64,000 nucleotides of DNA, from assembly GCF_901933205.1 (NCBI RefSeq), contig NC_044574.1, positions 5,788,733-5,852,732 on the forward strand, in the 5' to 3' direction. The translations under genes were made by a program, and so were the position numbers. A model generated the notes under the pieces. That model worked only from the letters and a program-made list of their open reading frames with translations. It was not told the DNA's origin and did no database searches. The DNA is from Camarhynchus parvulus. Lineage: Eukaryota > Chordata > Aves > Passeriformes > Thraupidae. Below are positions 22,516 through 64,000 of this stretch, piece by piece; position 1 is the first letter of the stretch, and each line of letters begins with the position of its first letter.

Positions 22516-22524
22516 ATGTCCTAA
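22516..22524 (+). promoter_or_regulatory. Two-codon upstream ORF in the EIF2AK3 leader
   Basis: ATG TCC TAA lies 33 nt before the main start, in the same frame. It is the only ATG between the last CCAAT box region (22381) and 22558. Its context is weak (T at -3, T at +4), as is that of the main start. Whether it lies in the mRNA depends on the unmapped transcription start. Confidence 0.55.
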
Positions 22525-22557
22525 CGGGTTGCGGCGGCGGGCGAGCCGGGCCCCTCC

Positions 22558-63370
<40,813 letters not shown>

Positions 63371-64000
63371 GTAGGTACAGTTGATGCTATTAATTATAGC
63401 CTTTTCATTAATAATTGTAGCTTTTTTCCTTTGCTTTCCAGTTGCTTTGTAGGTGAAAATGGAGAAACCAGGTAGCTTTCATGTTATTAAGAGGCATTTC
63501 CCAATCCCAGTACTTCTCTACATTTCAAAGCTATAACATTGCAATAATGGGCACGATGACACTTCTGTCACAGTGTTCCTCCAGGAATACATTTTTACCT
63601 GTCTTCCCTTTGTCACTTACAGCCATTCATTTCACATATGTCCTGTCATGATTTCCTGCAACAAATCCATGTTCCCAAAGAGAAAGTGCAAAGCTTCAGA
63701 CAGGTAAAGGAGAGGCTCTAGGTAGCACCATGGCTGTATGGGATCCTCTCCAGAACTGGACCTCCCAAGAGGGAAATCACCATGAGTAAATTGTGCTGTG
63801 TTCTCATTAGTCAGGTCTATAAAGTGATGTGGTGGCAGGTGAAGAGGAGGTGATGTCCAAAACCTCCCCAATAAAAAGCTGAGGTGTTTTCAGGTGTTCA
63901 GGGTAGCTTCAGACCAGTGGCCAAATGAGACCAGCCTTTCCTGCTTTACAGCTGAAAGCTGCCAGGGAGAAGGGGCTGTGCTGTGCTCAGCTGGAGCAGG
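63371..64000 (+). other. EIF2AK3 intron 16 (partial)
   Basis: Begins with donor GTAGGT and runs off the window. The final coding exon is not found here. Confidence 0.8.

Noticed and set aside
21824..22517. Open frames of 90-190 codons on both strands in the EIF2AK3 CpG island
   Set aside because: Expected from high GC and low stop density; no domain or family similarity.
63371..64000. Search for the EIF2AK3 terminal exon (YVMVQDML-like coding)
   Set aside because: No matching segment; the gene continues beyond the window.

Overview
The window is vertebrate nuclear DNA and almost certainly from a bird. It holds many truncated CR1 LINE copies, compact introns and short solo LTRs of an ERVK-like family, and the two genes give bird-like proteins. 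The species cannot be read from the sequence; a songbird is possible but unproven.

There are two genuine protein-coding genes, arranged head to head. On the minus strand, 1-15677 carries RPIA (ribose-5-phosphate isomerase A). Its coding exons 1 to 8 are all resolved, and the last coding exon lies left of the window. On the plus strand, 22558-63370 carries EIF2AK3 (PERK, the eIF2-alpha kinase of the ER unfolded protein response). Its coding exons 1 to 16 are all resolved (1029 codons), and the last coding exon lies right of the window. Every exon border is GT-AG and every phase joins, so both genes look intact. About 6.9 kb separates the two start codons. Each gene has its own CpG-rich promoter: RPIA near 15680-15880 with two ZNF143-type motifs, EIF2AK3 near 22100-22515 with five CCAAT boxes.

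Layout: 1-1611, last visible RPIA intron with a solo LTR; 1612-15677, RPIA exons and introns with several CR1 pieces and a GC-rich degenerate minisatellite next to exon 1; 15680-22515, intergenic DNA with CR1 and old L3/CR1 relics; 22558-22820, EIF2AK3 exon 1; 22821-44471, two long introns; 44472-63370, the remaining exons. The genes do not share a pathway. RPIA acts in the cytosolic pentose phosphate pathway and PERK is an ER membrane stress kinase. The pairing is, as I recall, an old vertebrate synteny.

I found no undescribed multi-gene system, and none is claimed. The most interesting signals are structural. Three solo LTRs of one family each have a perfect 6-bp target-site duplication. 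One of them is inserted 20 bp upstream of the EIF2AK3 exon 3 splice acceptor, so that its duplicated target site GCTAAC looks like the branch point. Others are an in-frame Met upstream in RPIA that adds an Arg-rich presequence-like extension, a two-codon uORF before the PERK start, and paired ZNF143-type motifs at the RPIA promoter.
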